A DNA stretch of 64,000 bases from Streptomyces seoulensis (lineage in GTDB: Bacteria; Actinomycetota; Actinomycetes; Streptomycetales; Streptomycetaceae): positions 3,936,853 through 4,000,852 of the forward strand of contig CP054936.1 in NCBI GenBank assembly GCA_013364255.1, written 5' to 3'. The notes beneath the pieces are model-generated. The model saw only the letters and a list, made by a program, of their open reading frames with translations. It had not been told where the DNA came from and searched no databases. The translations under genes and the position numbers were made by a program. Every line of letters starts with the position of its first letter. The stretch's first letter is position 1. Of the stretch, positions 63,869 through 64,000 are shown piece by piece.

Positions 63869-64000
63869 TCAACGCAGCGCTTGGGCGACGCGCCGCCCCA
63901 GGCTCTCGTCGTGGAAGGCGTCGACCGTTCGCCAGACGGCGTCGGAGACTTCTTCGGACTGGAGTTCGCCGATGTCGGCGGTGGTGCGGAAGAGGAAGCG
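63869..64000 (-). CDS. C-terminus of an unidentified protein (5' part outside window)
   Basis: The minus-strand frame is open from the window edge to TGA at 63871-63869, giving 43 residues that begin RFLFRTTADIGELQ and end GRRVAQALR. The codon pattern is strongly Streptomyces-like and helix-forming. The fragment is too short to identify. Confidence 0.6.
   Translation of the reverse strand, partial: RFLFRTTADIGELQSEEVSDAVWRTVDAFHDESLGRRVAQALR

Overview
The window is high-GC actinobacterial chromosome, almost certainly Streptomyces. Third codon positions are strongly G/C biased, GTG and TTG starts are common, and it carries chaplins, LAxTG sortase-E substrates, paired dynamin-like GTPases and a GlbO truncated haemoglobin. 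From about 20 kb to 62 kb the gene order (SSB, paired GTPases, chaplins, methylmalonate-semialdehyde dehydrogenase, copZ-copA, citrate synthase, RecD2) looks from memory like the S. coelicolor SCO2683-SCO2737 neighbourhood. That comparison was not computed. No rRNA, CRISPR array, insertion sequence, integrase or obvious antibiotic cluster was seen; there is one tRNA.

Layout. 1-5.3 kb: a Ser/Thr phosphorylation module on the + strand (C-terminus of a PknG-type kinase, PP2C phosphatase, VWA protein, FHA protein). 5.4-7 kb: a PIMT-like methyltransferase divergent from glbO. 7.1-14.3 kb: two large FtsX-type permeases and their ATPase. 14.5-17.3 kb: ettA, a thioesterase and a hypothetical gene on the minus strand. 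18-25.4 kb: an ABM-domain protein, a thioester-domain LAETG surface protein, an SSB paralogue and two dynamin-like GTPases. 25.7-27.7 kb: tRNA-Arg(TCT) and a DEDDh exonuclease-BRCT-TerD fusion.

27.9-46.3 kb is a cell-surface island. Four small secreted proteins and a short chaplin precede a tightly overlapping exopolysaccharide operon: secreted protein, GT4, phosphoglycosyl transferase, Wzy-like polymerase, MurJ/Wzx-like flippase, polysaccharide deacetylase, second GT4 and Wzz-like protein. A GH26-like hydrolase, an ATP-grasp/FAD-oxidoreductase pair and a wall-anchored single-domain chaplin follow. The genes look sufficient to build, export, modify and trim a polysaccharide at the same surface that receives the chaplins.

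46.5-50 kb: an ABC permease translationally coupled to a protein that fuses an extracytoplasmic X-Pro-peptidase-like hydrolase to an ABC ATPase. 50.2-53.7 kb: an APC amino-acid permease and mmsA. 54.4-57.5 kb: a small HTH protein and a copper operon (copZ-copA) with a CsoR-type palindrome over its -10 element. 57.6-58.3 kb: no gene, but two matched hairpins with G6/C6 loops that could be a 6C-like small RNA. 58.3-64 kb, all minus strand: citA, recD2, an ECF sigma factor with a coupled putative anti-sigma protein, and a gene cut by the window edge.
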